Assembly (NCBI GenBank): GCA_025200525.1
Contig: CM045761.1
Coordinates: 206,481,870-206,545,869, forward strand
Direction: 5' to 3'
DNA from: Camellia lanceoleosa
Taxonomy: Eukaryota; Streptophyta; Magnoliopsida; Ericales; Theaceae
DNA length: 64,000 nucleotides
Each line of letters starts with the position of its first letter. Positions within the stretch are counted from its first letter, which is position 1. The position numbers and the translations under genes were made by a program. The notes below the pieces were generated by a model. The model did no database searches, was not told where the DNA came from, and saw only the letters and a program-made list of their open reading frames with translations. Positions 1 to 12,824 of the stretch are shown piece by piece.

Positions 1-671
1 CCATCTCCGGCAGCCATTGCTGCCAACTCAAGCCTCCAATCTATAACTCTTCCTCTACTCCTTCATCTCCCTTCCGACGACCCTCTCCAGCGCCAAAGAT
101 TGCCAACCTTTCTCTGCTTCACCCCACCACCCCCAATCCTTCTTCAGTAGCCCTTAAACATCGCCATATCGTCACCTACCTCCTATTTTCATATCTAAAA
201 ACTTTCTTTGTCTCTCTCTTTTCCTTCCTCTCTCTCAGATCTAAGGTTACGAAGTAACAATGACAACAATTGCAGAGGTAGGAGTGGTGGTTGCAAGGCT
301 GCGAGGGTGGCGGCACAACAAAGATAGGAGCTAATTGTTAAGGAACTACCGTCAAAGATGGTAACAAGATTAAGAGAGGTGGTTGGAAATTGGAAAGATG
401 GTGCCAGACAATGGTGTTGTGGTGAGGTGGTGAGGTGAATAGGGTGGCGTCGGCGAAGCGGTAATGTTGTGCTGGTAAGGTGAGTAGGGTGGTGTAGATG
501 TTGATGTTGGCGTCGGCGTCGGCGTCAACACCGCCGAGAGAGATAACCAAGGGTTAGAGAAAGTAAGGTTACAAAAAATTAGGGTTTTATGTCTATTTTG
601 ATAATTTGATATGAGGATAAAATTATAATATAAAAAATGTAGAAAAATTTATGTGTAATAAGATAAAAGTG
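1..671. other. Left flank of the composite, no gene recognised
   Basis: This stretch has no supported gene. The first 240 bases are C/T-rich, ending in a CT run near 210-238. From about 270 to 540 it is GGTGG-rich, and it then turns AT-rich. Short ORFs on both strands look compositional and carry no motif I know. Once the LINE is removed, this sequence abuts 52039 onward, so it is the older DNA into which the LINE inserted. Confidence 0.5.
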
Positions 672-687
672 TGGTGTAAGTATAATT
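672..687. repeat. LINE target-site duplication, 3' copy
   Basis: The 16 bases TGGTGTAAGTATAATT lie immediately beside the LINE poly(A) end. They match TGGTGTAAGTAGAATT at 52023-52038 in all but one base. A duplication of this length is what L1-type target-primed integration leaves. It ties the two ends of one LINE together across 51 kb. Confidence 0.85.
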
Positions 688-701
688 TTTTTTTTTTTTT
701 T
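686..701 (-). other. LINE poly(A) tail
   Basis: A run of 16 T on the plus strand reads as the poly(A) tail at the 3' end of the minus-strand LINE. It directly abuts the target-site duplication, as expected for target-primed reverse transcription. The first two T overlap the duplication. Confidence 0.85.
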
Positions 702-703
702 GG

Positions 704-1535
704 TAAACAATGAGCTGAAACCAAAACACAAAAGAACTACAAACGAACCACCCGGAGGAACCAGTCGCCTGCAGATCATAATCCAACGCTATAGCCAAAG
801 AAGGAGGCTCAACAACCAGCACCTTCCTCATCACATTCATTCCAAGAGCTTTTTTTGCAAGAGTATCAGTACACCCATTAGCCTCTTGACAAATTAATTG
901 AATATCCAACTTCCAATCTTGATCTATCAAATCCCAAATTCCCTAAGAGGTATTGAATTTGAGGTGCATAGGAGTTGCCTTCTTAACGATTTGAATGGTT
1001 TCCACTGAATTAGACTCAAGAATAACCTAGCAATGCCCATTTATGCAAGCAAACTATAATCCCTAACAAATGGCCCACAACTCAGCAACAAGAATGGTAG
1101 AAGAGCCCACCTGGTGCTTGAATCTACTAAGCCATGAACCTTAGGCCGAGCGAATTAGCCCACCACGCGCAGCATGCCCACTCTTTTTTGTTACTACACC
1201 ATCAACATTTATCTTAACCCATCTAACTGAGGGTCGTTGCCAAGAAATATTAATAGATGTCATATTTGGACCCTTGTGCAGATAGTCCTTATGAACTTGG
1301 AATTCATGTGCTCTACCCTTAATATATTCTAGCAATCTAAAGGGCTCCTCAAACTCGGATCATGTATTTGCTGATTTTGCCAAAACCATAGAGAAGATAT
1401 AGTAGCCATAAATAATAAGGGCCAGCTTTCCGAGCTGGAATCAACCCACTGAGGCAATCCTAAATTCATATCTATCCATCAATTTAAAGGTAGAAAAAAA
1501 AATAATATCCAGTGAGAGGGAGGAATAATCTCTTG
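704..1535 (-). pseudogene. LINE ORF2 C-terminus: RNase H domain, 3' tail
   Basis: This is the last piece of LINE ORF2. Around 1335-1141 the minus strand reads VKINVDGVV then a GLIRSA motif, the first strand of the RVT_3-type RNase H fold found at the end of many plant L1 ORF2 proteins. Around 930-820 it reads QLICQEANGCTDTLAKKA, the last helix of the same fold, with the usual EAN..AD..AK pattern. The middle (1140-930) is out of frame. Coding runs to the poly(A) run at 686-701, leaving almost no 3' UTR. At 1535-1480 the Tat-1 break interrupts the preceding zf-RVT region. Confidence 0.8.
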
Positions 1536-1540
1536 CAAAC

Positions 1541-2069
1541 TGTGAGGCCATATTTTTGGGTAGTCTACGTGGCCGAGGTTGTTAGCCGAGGTGCCACATG
1601 GGCAGACCATGGTGTCAAGATATGGTGCGATAATACCAGAATTCGAGATATTTGGATAGAAGACTAGAGTCCTAGATGACATCAAACTACCTATTTGGAT
1701 AGAGATGAGACTCTTGAGGAAGTTTATCTTAATCTGAATAGTGTGAGTTGTGATAGATGTTATCCTTGTAAAAGATAGAGTCCTATGAAGTGAGACTTCT
1801 AAAGAAAGTTAGACACTGATCATTATAAAAGTAAGGCACCCTTGTGGGTCTAAGGGATGTTTTTTGGTTACTCTGTCTAGTGAGTTAATCACTATTGGCT
1901 ATCTTTGAAAGATAATTACTAACTTGATCGTCGGAGTGCCCCCGAGTGAACAAACTACCACCGGATTCTTTTCTTTCTGTGCCAGGTTATTCAGGCTAAA
2001 TCTATTCTGCCGATGCTCTCTTACTGAGTTTCCATGTTTCGGTTGTGTGGTCAAAAATCAACACCCACA
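1541..2069 (+). repeat. Tat-1 5' LTR
   Basis: This 529-bp LTR starts TGTGAGGCCAT and ends CAACACCCACA. It is homologous to 18152-18699. The shared landmarks are a TATAAAAGTAAGGCACCC segment near 1825, CTAAGGGAT, GATCGTCGGAGTG, and TGTGTGGTCAAAAATCAACA. The TATAAAAG is a probable TATA box, so transcription should start near 1855. The two LTRs differ by many substitutions and small indels, which implies an old insertion. Confidence 0.85.
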
Positions 2070-2072
2070 ATT

Positions 2073-2090
2073 TGGCACTGTCTGTGGGAA
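2073..2090 (+). other. Tat-1 primer-binding site
   Basis: TGGCACTGTCTGTGGGAA lies three bases after the LTR end. Tat-2 has the same site as TTGGCGCCGTCTGTGGGAA, with GCGCC where Tat-1 has GCACT. The consensus resembles the complement of a tRNA-Asp 3' end, but I have not aligned it to a tRNA. Confidence 0.7.
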
Positions 2091-2104
2091 CGTAAGGAGA
2101 ATAG

Positions 2105-3727
2105 ATGGCCAATGACGGGCAAAAAGAAAAGGTCGGGGACGACATCCCAAGTGGGAGTGGCAAACACACCGATCCTAATGTAGATGAAGAGAACTGTAAT
2201 GAATAACCCCAGGAGCAGAATCCCGGGAAAAATGACGTCGGCCAAAAGGGAGACGTACCAAAGAAGGTAAGCCGATGAGAGTATTACAACGAAAGTGACC
2301 TTTAGGTATGAAAAGATAGATGCCTGATGAGGGACAACGAAATTGAAGAAATGACAAAAAAATTGGAAAACCTACAATTTGTTGTTAACTTTATGATGCA
2401 GAACAATGTCATGTAGCCATCGTTTCCATTGGAAGACACGCCGATTCCAGCGGCCAAAAATGATGCCCTAAAATGGGGGCAAAAAGCAATCCTTGCAGTC
2501 CTTCAGCATGACAGGACAAAAGAGCATTCGCATTGGCCTTCACGGGAAGTCGGACGAGGAAAATCGAGGAGAGGAGATTCTCATAAGACACCTTGTGCCA
2601 AGGAAACTTATGTCAAGAAACATCGGCAAGGAAAGGAGCTTTGTTTTGACACGATGAATGAAGGGAAGTCCAAGAGGACTCATAACAACACCGGGAGCAG
2701 CGCACCAAAAAAATTGAAATCCGTTGACAGCCGAGCTCCTGGATGGACTAAGGAGGATTTAAGGGACTACCTCCAGAGGAAGCGACAAGATGCCGAGGTC
2801 ACATCTCCGGTCAAGCCGAGAATGCCATTCTCAGTAGAGTTGGATAAGTTTGAGGCCTCAAAAATGTTTCACATGCCAAGGTTCTAGATATATGACGGCA
2901 AGTCCGATTCAAACTTTCACGTCGGCTTATATTTAAATTCAATGGCACTGTATACCGGAAACAAGCCGTTGCTCTGCAAGGTGTTCCCCTCATCCTTTGG
3001 GGAAATTGCATTAGATTGGTTTTACAAGTTACCGAAAGAAACTGTGAAAAGTTGGAAAGGCCTGGTCGAGATGTTTGTGGCCAGGTTTGTTACAAACAAA
3101 CTGCAGCCATTACGGGTAGACTCCTTGATGGTTCTGAGAATTGGCGAAAATGAAAGCCTCAGGGCTTATGTTAAAGGGTATTACGAGGTGTTTAATCGAA
3201 TATCCGGGTGTAACTAAGAGTTGGCGGTCGTATCTTTTAAGAATGGCCTGAACAATGACTGTATGCTTCGAAAGTCACTAGCAAAAACTCTGCCAAAAAG
3301 TATGGAGGAGCTAATGGCCAGGATCAAGAAATATGTGAGAGTCGAAGATGATATGCCGGGGGACAAAGGCATCAAAACAAGAGAAGAGAAATGACTCACC
3401 GAAGCGAGGCCGAGGTAATACTGGATATAACAGGCAAGAGACAGGACTGAGGGCTGCACAGGCAGTCACCACCGTATTCCAGATTCTGATTTATAAAGTT
3501 TTGGAAAGAATCAGGAACCAGCCGTATTATAGAACACCAGAAAAGATTCCTGGCGAATTTATAGGAAGAAACCTTGGGAAGCACTGTGCCTACCACAATG
3601 AAGATGGGCATCTGACTCAAGGGTGCAGAGCCCTAAAGACACATCTAGAAGACCTGGTTAGACAAGGTCACCTAAGGGACCTGGTAGATGAGGCCAGAAC
3701 GAGGGAAGAACAGGCAAGGCTGCTCTA
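2105..3727 (+). pseudogene. Tat-1 gag, degraded
   Basis: The reading frame opens at ATG 2105 (MANDGQKEKVGDD) but hits TAA near 2204. Coding then resumes at 2429-2887, 2942-3217 and 3348-3728, separated by stops. The 2942-3217 segment shows the Retrotrans_gag pattern: FPSSFGEIALDWFYKLP, then FVARFVTNKLQPLRVDSLM and NESLRAYVKGYYEVFNRI. At 3585-3640 the sequence CAYHNEDGHLTQGC is the short Tat-type zinc knuckle region. A basic N-terminal linker precedes it. At least three stops break the frame, so no full capsid protein can be made. Confidence 0.82.
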
Positions 3728-3782
3728 AGCACCGGCAGCACCACATCCACCAGCACCACAACCGCAAGCAGACGGATCTCGA

Positions 3783-6243
3783 GTGATCAATGTGATTCAC
3801 TCAAGGGTCAATAAGAACGAGGTATGTGGGGAAACTCAGAGGGTGAAACACTTACAACATGTATATCAGGTCCAGGAAAAGAGGCCTAGGGCAGACGAGT
3901 ACCAGGGACTAATGGTGTCCTTTACTGAAGCAGACTTAGACATAGTGCAGCATCCACACAACGATGCTTTGGTAGTGACCCTCAAGATTGGAGAATGTCA
4001 GGTAAGGTGCATTCTAATTAACCAAGGCAGCTCTTGTGACATCATGTATGTCAGATGTTACAAGGAGCTCGGCCTTTACCGAGATGATTTGGAGCAGTCC
4101 AACAGCCCGATGGTCGGGTTAAATGGAACGCCGACATGGCCCCTAGGAACAATAAATTTGGAGGTACAGGTAGGCACCAATAAGGTAAACACATAGTTCA
4201 TAGTAATTGACACTCTCTCTCCTTACAATGTCATCTTGGGAAAGCCATGGTTGTACGCAATGAAGGCTGTTCCCTCAACACTGCACCAGCTGTTGCAGTT
4301 CCCAATAGAGCATGGAATTGAGAAAATCAAAGGAGATCAGGTACAAGCAAAGAATTGTTCCATGGAAGCAATGAAATCCATCTGCAACGTATGAGAAACA
4401 GAAATAGTAGAGATTGAGGACGAGGACATGGAGGTCCTGGATGATGTCGGCAAACAGCCGGCTGACAAAAGCGAGAAAGCCTTGAAGAAAATTTTGGTCC
4501 AGCAACGGGATGAAGAGCGCTTCTTCCTTCTCAGCTCAGGCTTGGCTGAGAAAGAGAAAATGGAATTAGAAGCATTTTTGTGAGCAAACATAGAGGTGTT
4601 TGCTTGGACGCCCTACGAGATGCCTAGCATTGACCCTAAAGTTACATGCCACAGACTGAACGTAGACAAGTTAGCTAAACCCGTCATTCAGCAAGCAAGG
4701 AGGCCGACGTTGGTTTATGTGGAGGCAATAGAGAATGAAGTGGAAAAAATGTTAGAGGCTAGAGCCATTCGAGAGGTAAACTACCCAACTTAGTTGTCAA
4801 ACACAATTATTGTGAAAAAGAAGAATGAAAAGTGGAGAGTCTGCGTGGACTTCACTAGCCTGAATAAGGCTTGTCCCAAAGACAGTTTCTCACTCCCCAA
4901 GATCGATCAATTGGTAGATGCCACTTCAGGGCATGGAAGGATGAGCTTCCTGGATGCTTATAATGGGTACCATCAAATAGCAATGTACCCCCTTGATGAG
5001 GAAAAGACTGCATTTATCACCCTAAAAGGGCTGTATTGCTACAGAGTGATGCCGTTCGGGTTGAAAAATGTAGGAGCAACTTACTAGAGGTTAGTGACTA
5101 AGATGTTCAGACATCTGATTAGAAAAACAATGGAAGTATACATTGATGACATGGTTATGAAGACCAAAGAACCTGAGAATCATCTGGCTGACTTGAAGAT
5201 AGTTTTTGACATCCTTAGAACATATCAGCTTCAACTCAATGCTTCGAAATGTGCATTTGGAGTTGGGTCTGGTAAGTTCTTGGGATACTTGGTTACTAAA
5301 AGGGCATTGAGGTAAGCCTAGATCAAATCAAGGCTATCCTGGACTTGAAAAGCCCAACGTCAACAAAACAAGTGCAGATGTTAACAGGAAGGGACGCAGC
5401 CCTCAATAGGTTTATAAGCAGAAGTTCAGATAAATGTAAACCATTTTTCAGTTTATTAAATAAGGCCACAGATTTTTTGTGGACAGAGGAGTGTGAAGTC
5501 GCCTTGGCCGACTTGAAGAAGTACCTGACAATAGCTCAAATTCTGTCAAATCTAATGCTTGGAGATGAGCTATTCTTATACTTGGCGGTTTCAGAGCATA
5601 TAGTGAGTACAGTGGTGATCAGAGAAAAGAAGGGTGAACAAAAGGCAGTATATTATGTGAGTAAAACCCCAGCAGGCGCAGAGACCAGGTATTTGCCCCT
5701 GGAGAAATTGATACTGGCCTTAATGATGGCTTCTAAAAAGTTAAATCATTACTTCCAAGCCCACAAAATTGTGGTATTAACTTAGTATCCCTTGAAATCC
5801 CTGCTACAATAAGGAGATCTGACAGGCAAGGTTGTCAGATGGGCAGTAGTATTGGGCCAATACGACCTGGAATTTATGCCCAAAACAGCAATCAAAGGCC
5901 AGGTTCTTACCAACTTCGTGGCCGAGTTCACACCTGGTGCCATCTCACGTCGGGCTCCTATGAGCCGCGGCTTAGGATGTTTAGGGGAACAAGAAGAGAC
6001 CCAGCTGGGAATGAAATACCTCACAGCAGAGTAGAAGAAAAAAGAGAAACTCAAGCCCTGCGATATTTACATCGGCGACTCCTTCCGCCTATTTGTTGAT
6101 GAGAGTTCAAATCGTCAAGGAGCAAGGACAGGAGTGGTGTTGGTATCTCCAGATGGGCGAATGTTAGAGCAGTCTATTCGTTTGGGGTTCAAAGCCTCAA
6201 ACAATGAAGTAGAATATGAAGCACTGATCGCAGGAAAGGGTAA
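3783..6243 (+). pseudogene. Tat-1 pol: protease, RT, RNase H fragment
   Basis: The segments in order are protease (3783-4390), reverse transcriptase (4596-5315) and RNase H (5345-6243). The protease active site reads CILINQGSS, where family members have ILIDxGSS, so the catalytic Asp is replaced by Asn. The RT keeps KWRVCVDFTSLNKACPKDSF, the VMPFGLKN motif and the YIDDM catalytic box. RNase H starts FRLFVDESSN and ends EYEALIAGKG at about 6243. Beyond that the homology stops, so the rest of RNase H and all of integrase are deleted. There are about eight in-frame stops, mostly at sites where CAG, CGA or TGG would be expected. Confidence 0.87.
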
Positions 6244-6686
6244 AGTCTTAAAAGAAGATAACACATGAAGATAAAAAAGCAATACTGAATAAACACTTGT
6301 ACGAATATTTTGATATTTTTAAGTGTTAACCGAGGTATATAGATGGTTGGCCGACGAAAACATTCAAGGTTTATATCCGAGGTATTATATCCCGGAGTCA
6401 TTATATAGCTAAGGTATATTTTGAAGAAATGCAAAATTATTCTAAGTATGGAAGTAGTAAACATACATGGAAGAAAAGAAGGCATACAACACTTGAAAAA
6501 AGAAATCAGACTTGCATTTAGAAAAGAAACTTTTATTCATCTACGGAAAGTCACTTTGGTCTTGCATAAGAGATTACTTGTTCATCAAAAACAAAAACGG
6601 CACGTCGGCCAAATTGGAAAAGTCAAAAGTCGTCCAAACAAAATACAACTGAAAAAAGAAAGAGTACAAAGCAAAGATGAAATATC
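6244..6686. repeat. Tat-1 deletion scar and CCGAGGTAT-type repeats
   Basis: There is no coding signal between the broken RNase H and the end of the antisense gene. Degenerate repeats of an ACCGAGGTATA word occur near 6328, 6377 and 6409. Their reverse complement resembles the CTCGGTT units found at the matching place in Tat-2 (33620-34080). The pol deletion ends within this stretch. Confidence 0.5.
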
Positions 6687-9105
6687 CTAAGTACTAGGAT
6701 TGGTCTGTGACTTCTCAACCTTGGTTGGCGGTGTTGCACTTTTCTTGGTTGCGATCTCGGTGTCTATTTCAAGTAATTGCTGATCCAGACTCTTTTTAGC
6801 ATATTGGACCTCGGCCTCAAAGGTGGTTGGTTTGGGAGAGACGCCCTTGGAAGCCAAGTCATCCTCCTCGTCTTGAGTCATGTCTAGGACTTGCTTATTT
6901 AGGGTGGGGGACTTGGCATCAGTAGCAGCCTCCTCCTCCACTTTGTCAGCATCACCATCCTCGGCATCATCGTTGTCGGCTTCTACACCAGATTCCTTAG
7001 GTTCTAAAGGGAAGGGCACTTGAAGTTGATTGATGTCTTGGAGGTTGGAGTCCATTAGGACGGATAACTTATTGAGCGCTACCGTCTAACCAAGGTAATA
7101 TCCTCGGTTGCAAGCCAGGTTGACATATTCTTTGTACTGGTCACGGACGGCGGCTTGCCCCTCTTCATAAGCCTTTTCATCAGTCGTCTTGACCTCAGCC
7201 TCCATTGAGTCAAGGGCCTTTTGAAGCTTGGCCTCTAAATCAACAACCTTGGCTTTGGCAGCCTCGGCTTCAGCATCAGCCATTTTTGCTTTTTTCTCAG
7301 CCAAATCCTGAGCAGCTTTGGAAGCCTTAGCCTGATCTAGTAGAGCTTGATTGTTGGCTTCGACATGATTGAGTGAGAAAAGGAGTTTGGCAGCTTCCTT
7401 GGTCTTCTATGCCAACTTCTTCCTTGTTATCTCAGTCTTGACCGCGTATGAATGAGCAAGCTAGATGGCCTGCAAGAAGTAAAATAGATTAATGAAATTT
7501 GACTAAGTAAAGAAAGACTACAAAAAGAGTAAGAAAGAGACTTGCCAAGACCGAATGCTGCATTATAATGGTGAAGTTTTCATATTTATGCAATTTGGCC
7601 ATGTGGTTCATATCTTCTGGTAAAATAACAGCCGTTGACAGGGCTACCGACTTCAAGATTCATTGCGCTGTAGCCGGCTGTCAAGGGTCTGTCATCCACC
7701 ATGACCTTGGAAGCCCAAGTCATATTACGATGGAAGCTGTGGCTACCCTCAAGTTGGTCAGACCTCGTCCTTTTGGGCGATTGGGAATCAGATGCATCGA
7801 CTTCGGCTGGCCTTTTCTTGGCGGCCGTTTGGCTCTTCTCTACGTCGGCTAATTTCAAGATCAGCACAATGTCCTCAGAATCAATCTGAGTCATTGTGGG
7901 TTTAGCCTTGGCCTTCTTTAGTCTTTTCGGCTTTGGCTTTGATTGGGATGGAGAAGGCGAGGATTGTACTATCACAACCCTTGTGATGTTGGTTAAAAGG
8001 TCTTCAACAACTGTCAGTTTGCGGCCCATTTCGTCGGCAGTGGAAGCGACTTTTATTGTGGTGCCAAAGTGTATTGCTGGAAGGGCGATTGAAGGATTGG
8101 CTGGGTCGTAAGCCAATGCCTCAGAATATCGGCATTTGCGGCTACGAGTTCTGCCGGCAGGGGCAGAGATTAGAGCTCAGCGTCAATGTTGGCGCTGGTA
8201 TGTCGGGATAAGTTGGGGGGCTGATGTGGATGCACCCTCAGTTACATCAGAAGATGAGGCTTGGTCTGGCCTTGGTGAGGAAACGACTATTAGAGTTGTT
8301 GCTGAAAGAGGAGTCTTACTCCAGTGTGGGATGTTAGGTAGTACGAACTTGTAGGTTGGGACATAGTTAAGCAGCAAAAGGGCTTTGCGCTTGTTGATCT
8401 CCAAACCTAAGAGCTTTTTCAAATCAGGACTGGGGAAGAAAGTCTATCGAAAGTCCTTCGCTGGCTGGGGAAGAGCTGCAAACAAAATAAGAAGAAGAAC
8501 ATTACAAAAAACAAATATAAACTGACGAATCCTAGCCAAAATATGATTAAAAAGTTAACTCAGCTCTTATCATCACCCTCTTTAAACACTGATCGGCGCA
8601 GAGGATAGAGATGGAGGTTGTCGTCAAGTGCAAATTCCCAATTGAATAAGACGATGAAGTAATCATCTCCAGCACCCTTGTTAGAGTCTAGGAGGTCGGC
8701 TATGAGTTTGTAGGCTGTGGATCTCTGCTTGAGGTAATAGATGTAACTTTTTTCAGATTTTAGGCCACACATGGTATAACAATATTGGATGTCAGCTAGT
8801 GTTATCCTAGCGTTTTCTCTGCTAGCTAGAGCAATTATACCATTGATGACCCTATAGGAGTTAATGGCTAATTGCATTGGGTTGAGTTTGTAGTAATGGA
8901 GGATTTCTCGAAAGAGAGCATCAAGGGGAAACCGAAGTCCACATTCGATGAATGCAACAACGGGAAAGGACATAGAGTCTCCGTTAGGCATGATGGAGTC
9001 CTCCTCCCCAGCTAACCTCAGGTGGACGTCGGTTGGAAAGGAGAACTCTCTCCTAAAATACTCAAGTTTTTCTAGGGTGTCTACTCTCCACCTAAACATA
9101 CCCAT
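6687..9105 (-). pseudogene. Tat-1 antisense gene (PF04195-type)
   Basis: A gene on the strand opposite gag-pol starts at ATG 9105 (MGMFRWRVDTLEKLEYFRRE). Exon 1 (9105-8560) carries a CGLRFPLDALFREILHYY segment and an NSYRVINGI segment. Both align by eye with the Tat-2 antisense protein (GGLRFPINSLMTEFLRR, NTYRIINGV). This is the pattern of the plant 'putative gypsy type transposon' family. A candidate intron follows (GTTAAC at 8559, TTTGTTTGCAG ending near 8475). Another is GC-AG (donor GCAAGT at 7545, acceptor CTTGCAG ending at 7470). The C-terminal part (7304-6687) is an Ala/Lys/Glu-rich coiled coil, then an acidic tail. Stops and shifts break it. Its function in the element is unknown. Confidence 0.75.
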
Positions 9106-9552
9106 GATGTCGGCTGATGAAGATTAGGGCAAAATTTCAGAAAAGATTGTTTGGTGTGGGTTTAAAGACCTCGGCTAATCTCTAATCTGGCAATTTCTAG
9201 GGTTTTTTCGGATCTAAGGGGGGTTTTGGTTCAGTTTTTTCTAAGTATATGATTTCTTTATCAAATCCCAAGCCAAAATCTATATGGAAACAAGAATCAA
9301 CGGCAAGAATCTGGAAACAAGTCAAAGAAAAACAAAAAAAGGACATGATTCAGACTCAAGAAAACAAACCGAAAATAAAAAAGATTAAAGAATAGAGAGA
9401 TATGCGTTGAGAGGAAAAGTGAGGAAAGGACTTGTCAAAGAAATAGAGATTGAGTACCAAAGTGATGCGAGAATCACAAATAAGAAAAGGTGGGAAACAA
9501 TACCTAGAGAAGCAGGCTCCTCATGAATCGAGAGGTCTCTCACCATTGGAAC
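9106..9552 (-). other. Upstream region of the Tat-1 antisense gene
   Basis: AT-rich sequence with no ORF lies upstream of the antisense ATG. It is probably its 5' leader and promoter, continued at 14858-15667 after the nested long-LTR element. No clear TATA box decides a start site here. Confidence 0.4.
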
Positions 9553-10659
9553 ATATCTGAGTGTTGTGTTTGTTGTTTTTGTTTGTCTCGATTCTTGTTT
9601 TGAGTCATTGTGACTGTAAATGTTTGTGTTTAGGTTATTTTACTTTGTTTTCCTTTGAGTCGTTTAGACTTTGGTTAGTCGTAGGTTCAATACTCAGTTA
9701 AGAACTCAATTTTCAATTTCAATTTCAAAAATAAAATCGTTTTGTGCTCAGAGTGCCATGCCATTCTCCACATTTGTACAAAATAGGATTCTTTCTTTCA
9801 TAAATTGCAGGGTTCAACCCAGATCATGTGAAAACAATAGAACAAGGACCTATCTGAAGCTATATAGGTTCCGGACAGCAAAGCAAAAGAAAAGAGGGAA
9901 AATTTGGAGCATTTTAGTTTGTTTCAACTTCAGAAAATTTCAAAATTGCATTCCGGATGTACTTTCTCAGGCCTTGTCTTTGCTTCAAAGTGTGAGTGCA
10001 CATCTACCTCAAGCTCAAGCTCAAGCCTGCTTCAAACCAGAATGGCGATAAGAAGTGCTCCCCTTGAGCACCATTTCCCTGCCAATGGCGTCTTGGCTGT
10101 GTTTGCAATAAGTTCCTAGGAGACCAACTGCGACGGTGGAAACTAGAGTTCGAATGGCGATACCTAGAACACAAAGGTTCGGAATTTCCGAGACTAAAGT
10201 CTGGTTTGAATACCCAGGGGTGTATCCTCGGCTTGAAATCTGTATGGTAGCCCCATAGATTGAGATAGCATGTGTGCACCTTAATTTTGGATACTGAACC
10301 AACCTAGTCTGTCACCTCGTTGGAGAATAAGGAAAGTTGTGAATATGATCGGGAAGAAAAGTGGCATCTATGGCTTCTACATGCAGAGGTTACCCCTTGT
10401 CAGCATTTCAGGACCTTTGTACTGTGAATTGAAGGTAAGAGTTCGAAGAACACAAGGGGGAGATTCCCTGTCAGAGTAGAGCAGTTCATTGCCACTCACC
10501 CCATGAGGTGCTTTTTAAAGCGCCAATTTGTTTGTTTATTGCATTCCCTAAACATCATGCACTACATTGCTTGTAACATGTATCATATCATCTCACTTAT
10601 TGCACTTATTTGCATCTTACATTATCTTGTATCTTTTATCCTTTTACGCTGAGCAGTGT

Positions 10660-11500
10660 TTAGGATCATTGTCCCCCGGGGCTTATCTCAGGATGTGTGG
10701 AATGTGTTCCTGATGGTTTTCTATAGACTTCTTCTCACGATTTCGGCGTGGTTAGAGTGTCCCTTTCCTCATACAATTTCAGTGTGTTTGGAATTTATCT
10801 TAGGATGCATGGAACGCACTCCTGAAGGTTTTTTTTTTGGACCTCTTTTCACTATTTTGGCGTGATTTAGGTATCCCTTTCCTCACATGATTTTAGTGTG
10901 TTTGGAATTTATCTCAAGATGCATGGAACGTGCTCCTTACGGTTTTTCTTTGGACATTTTCTTACGATTTTGGCATGGTTAGGGTGTCCCTTTCCTCACA
11001 CGATTTCAGCGTGTTTGAAATTTATCTCAGGATGCATGGAACGCGCTCCTGACGGCTTTTCTTTGGACCTTTTCTCACGATTTTAGCATGGTTAGAGTGT
11101 CCCATTTCTCACACGATTTCAGCGTGTTTGGAATTTATCTCAGGACATGTGGAACACGCCCCTGATGGTTTTCTTTGGACCTCTTCTCACGATTTCAGCA
11201 TGATTAGAGTGTCCATTTTCTCACACGATTTCAGCGTGTTTGGAATTTATCTCAAGATGTGTGAAACGATTTTCTTTGGACCTCTTCTCACGATTTCAGT
11301 GTGATTAAAGTGTCCCTTTCCTCACAGGATTTCAACGTGTTTGGAATTTATCTCAAGATGTGTAAAACTCGCCCCTGAATGGTTTTCTCAGGACCTCATC
11401 TCACGATTTCAGCGTGGTTTAAGTGTCCCATTCTTCACACGATTTCAGCGTGTTTGGGATTTGTTCTTCCTCCTCTCATAATTCTAGCGTGGTTAGAGTA
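10660..11500. repeat. Tandem repeat, about 113-bp unit, seven copies
   Basis: Units start with TTTGGAATTTATCTCAGGATG at about 10787, 10901, 11014, 11127, 11239, 11340 and 11452. The spacing is 112-114 bp with one shorter unit of 101. Each unit contains CCTCACACGATTTCAGCGTG. It lies wholly inside the nested long-LTR element. Short ORFs here are by-products of the repeat. Confidence 0.85.
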
Positions 11501-12824
11501 TATCACTCTATTCATCTACTACATTATCTATTTTATCGTCTGCATCCTTTCCATGTTAAGCTTAGTTTGATATGTGCCCATACTTTTCACTTTAAGACAT
11601 AGCTCTGCATGTGTATGCACCTATTCTGCAATAATTGTGGCTAAGGGTTTCGGCAACCTTTCTGTGTTAGACGTCATTTGTTTTGTGTCCATACCTTTTC
11701 TGGGCAAGATGTGGTTCGGCTTACGCCTTTTATTCACTTCATCCGTTGCATCCATTGCATTGTACTTTTCTTGTTACATTCAGCATTTAGGATCATGATC
11801 TTTCCACAGCAGATCATTCCTCACTTATGTCATTCCTTCCAATTATTTGTATTCTTTCTGCGAAACACATAGTTCTGCATGTACACACGCCTATTCCGCA
11901 GGAATTGTGGTTTGAGGGTTCCGGCACCTTTTCTGTGTTAAACGTAGTTTGATTTGCATCTCCATCCCTTTATGGTATTTAAGTGGTTTTGCATTGCTTG
12001 TGGTTTGATTATTTCATTACATTGTTTTGTTATATTGTGTATCATTTGCATCATGCCCATGAACTACGCTGGTTTGATTCTTTGCAACGAGATACGTAAG
12101 CAACCTTCGGGTTCAACCAATTGCATCTGCATTTTGTTTGTTTACCCAAGTCTTATGGCCTTGTCAACATGAGTCGTCTTCGGGCTTTGACATTCACTCA
12201 CGTCATTTCATGACTTCGAGCTCACAAAAGGGCAATCAGAGACACCCCATGTTTGACCGCTTTAAGACTTGGGCGCTTTATTCCAAACACCCGATGATGA
12301 AAGTTACACTGTGCAATCTTTTGAATTCTCAGCGAAGAAATTTGGATTCAAGCTCTAATCCCAAACCTTGCACCCCATTTTGGCCAAAATTATTTTAAAC
12401 CTTAAAACCCTCATTTCAAAATATTTTTGAAAATGTTTCTACGATTTTCTGAAGCTCACATTTCATTAAAAATTGCACTTTTCGGTAAACCAAGCAAGGA
12501 CAAAGTGAAAATAAATAGAAGAGAGGTGAACTCTTTGGAAAATCTTTTTAAACATCTTGTTTAGAGGTTTGGAGTTGAAGAAAATAAGAGTGGAGGGAAG
12601 AAACCTAGTTGGGGAAGAAGTTAGGCATAAACTGTTAAAAGATAATCGGGCAGCCTTCACTAAATTAGACCTATCCTTTTGTACACTTGGAATTTTGATG
12701 TGAGGCTGCCACCATTGAAAATTAGACTTCTGGGGCTTCACTTTGGACTCAAGAATGACCTGCAAAGGAGTCCGGATGAGGGAGTTATGCCTGTTTGAAG
12801 TTGGGCTTGAATGCAGATTTTGAG

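Noticed and set aside
10650..11570. CRISPR-like array or satellite centromere block
   Set aside because: Units are directly adjacent with no unique spacers, and there are only about seven of them, inside an LTR-type element. This is ordinary tandem expansion.
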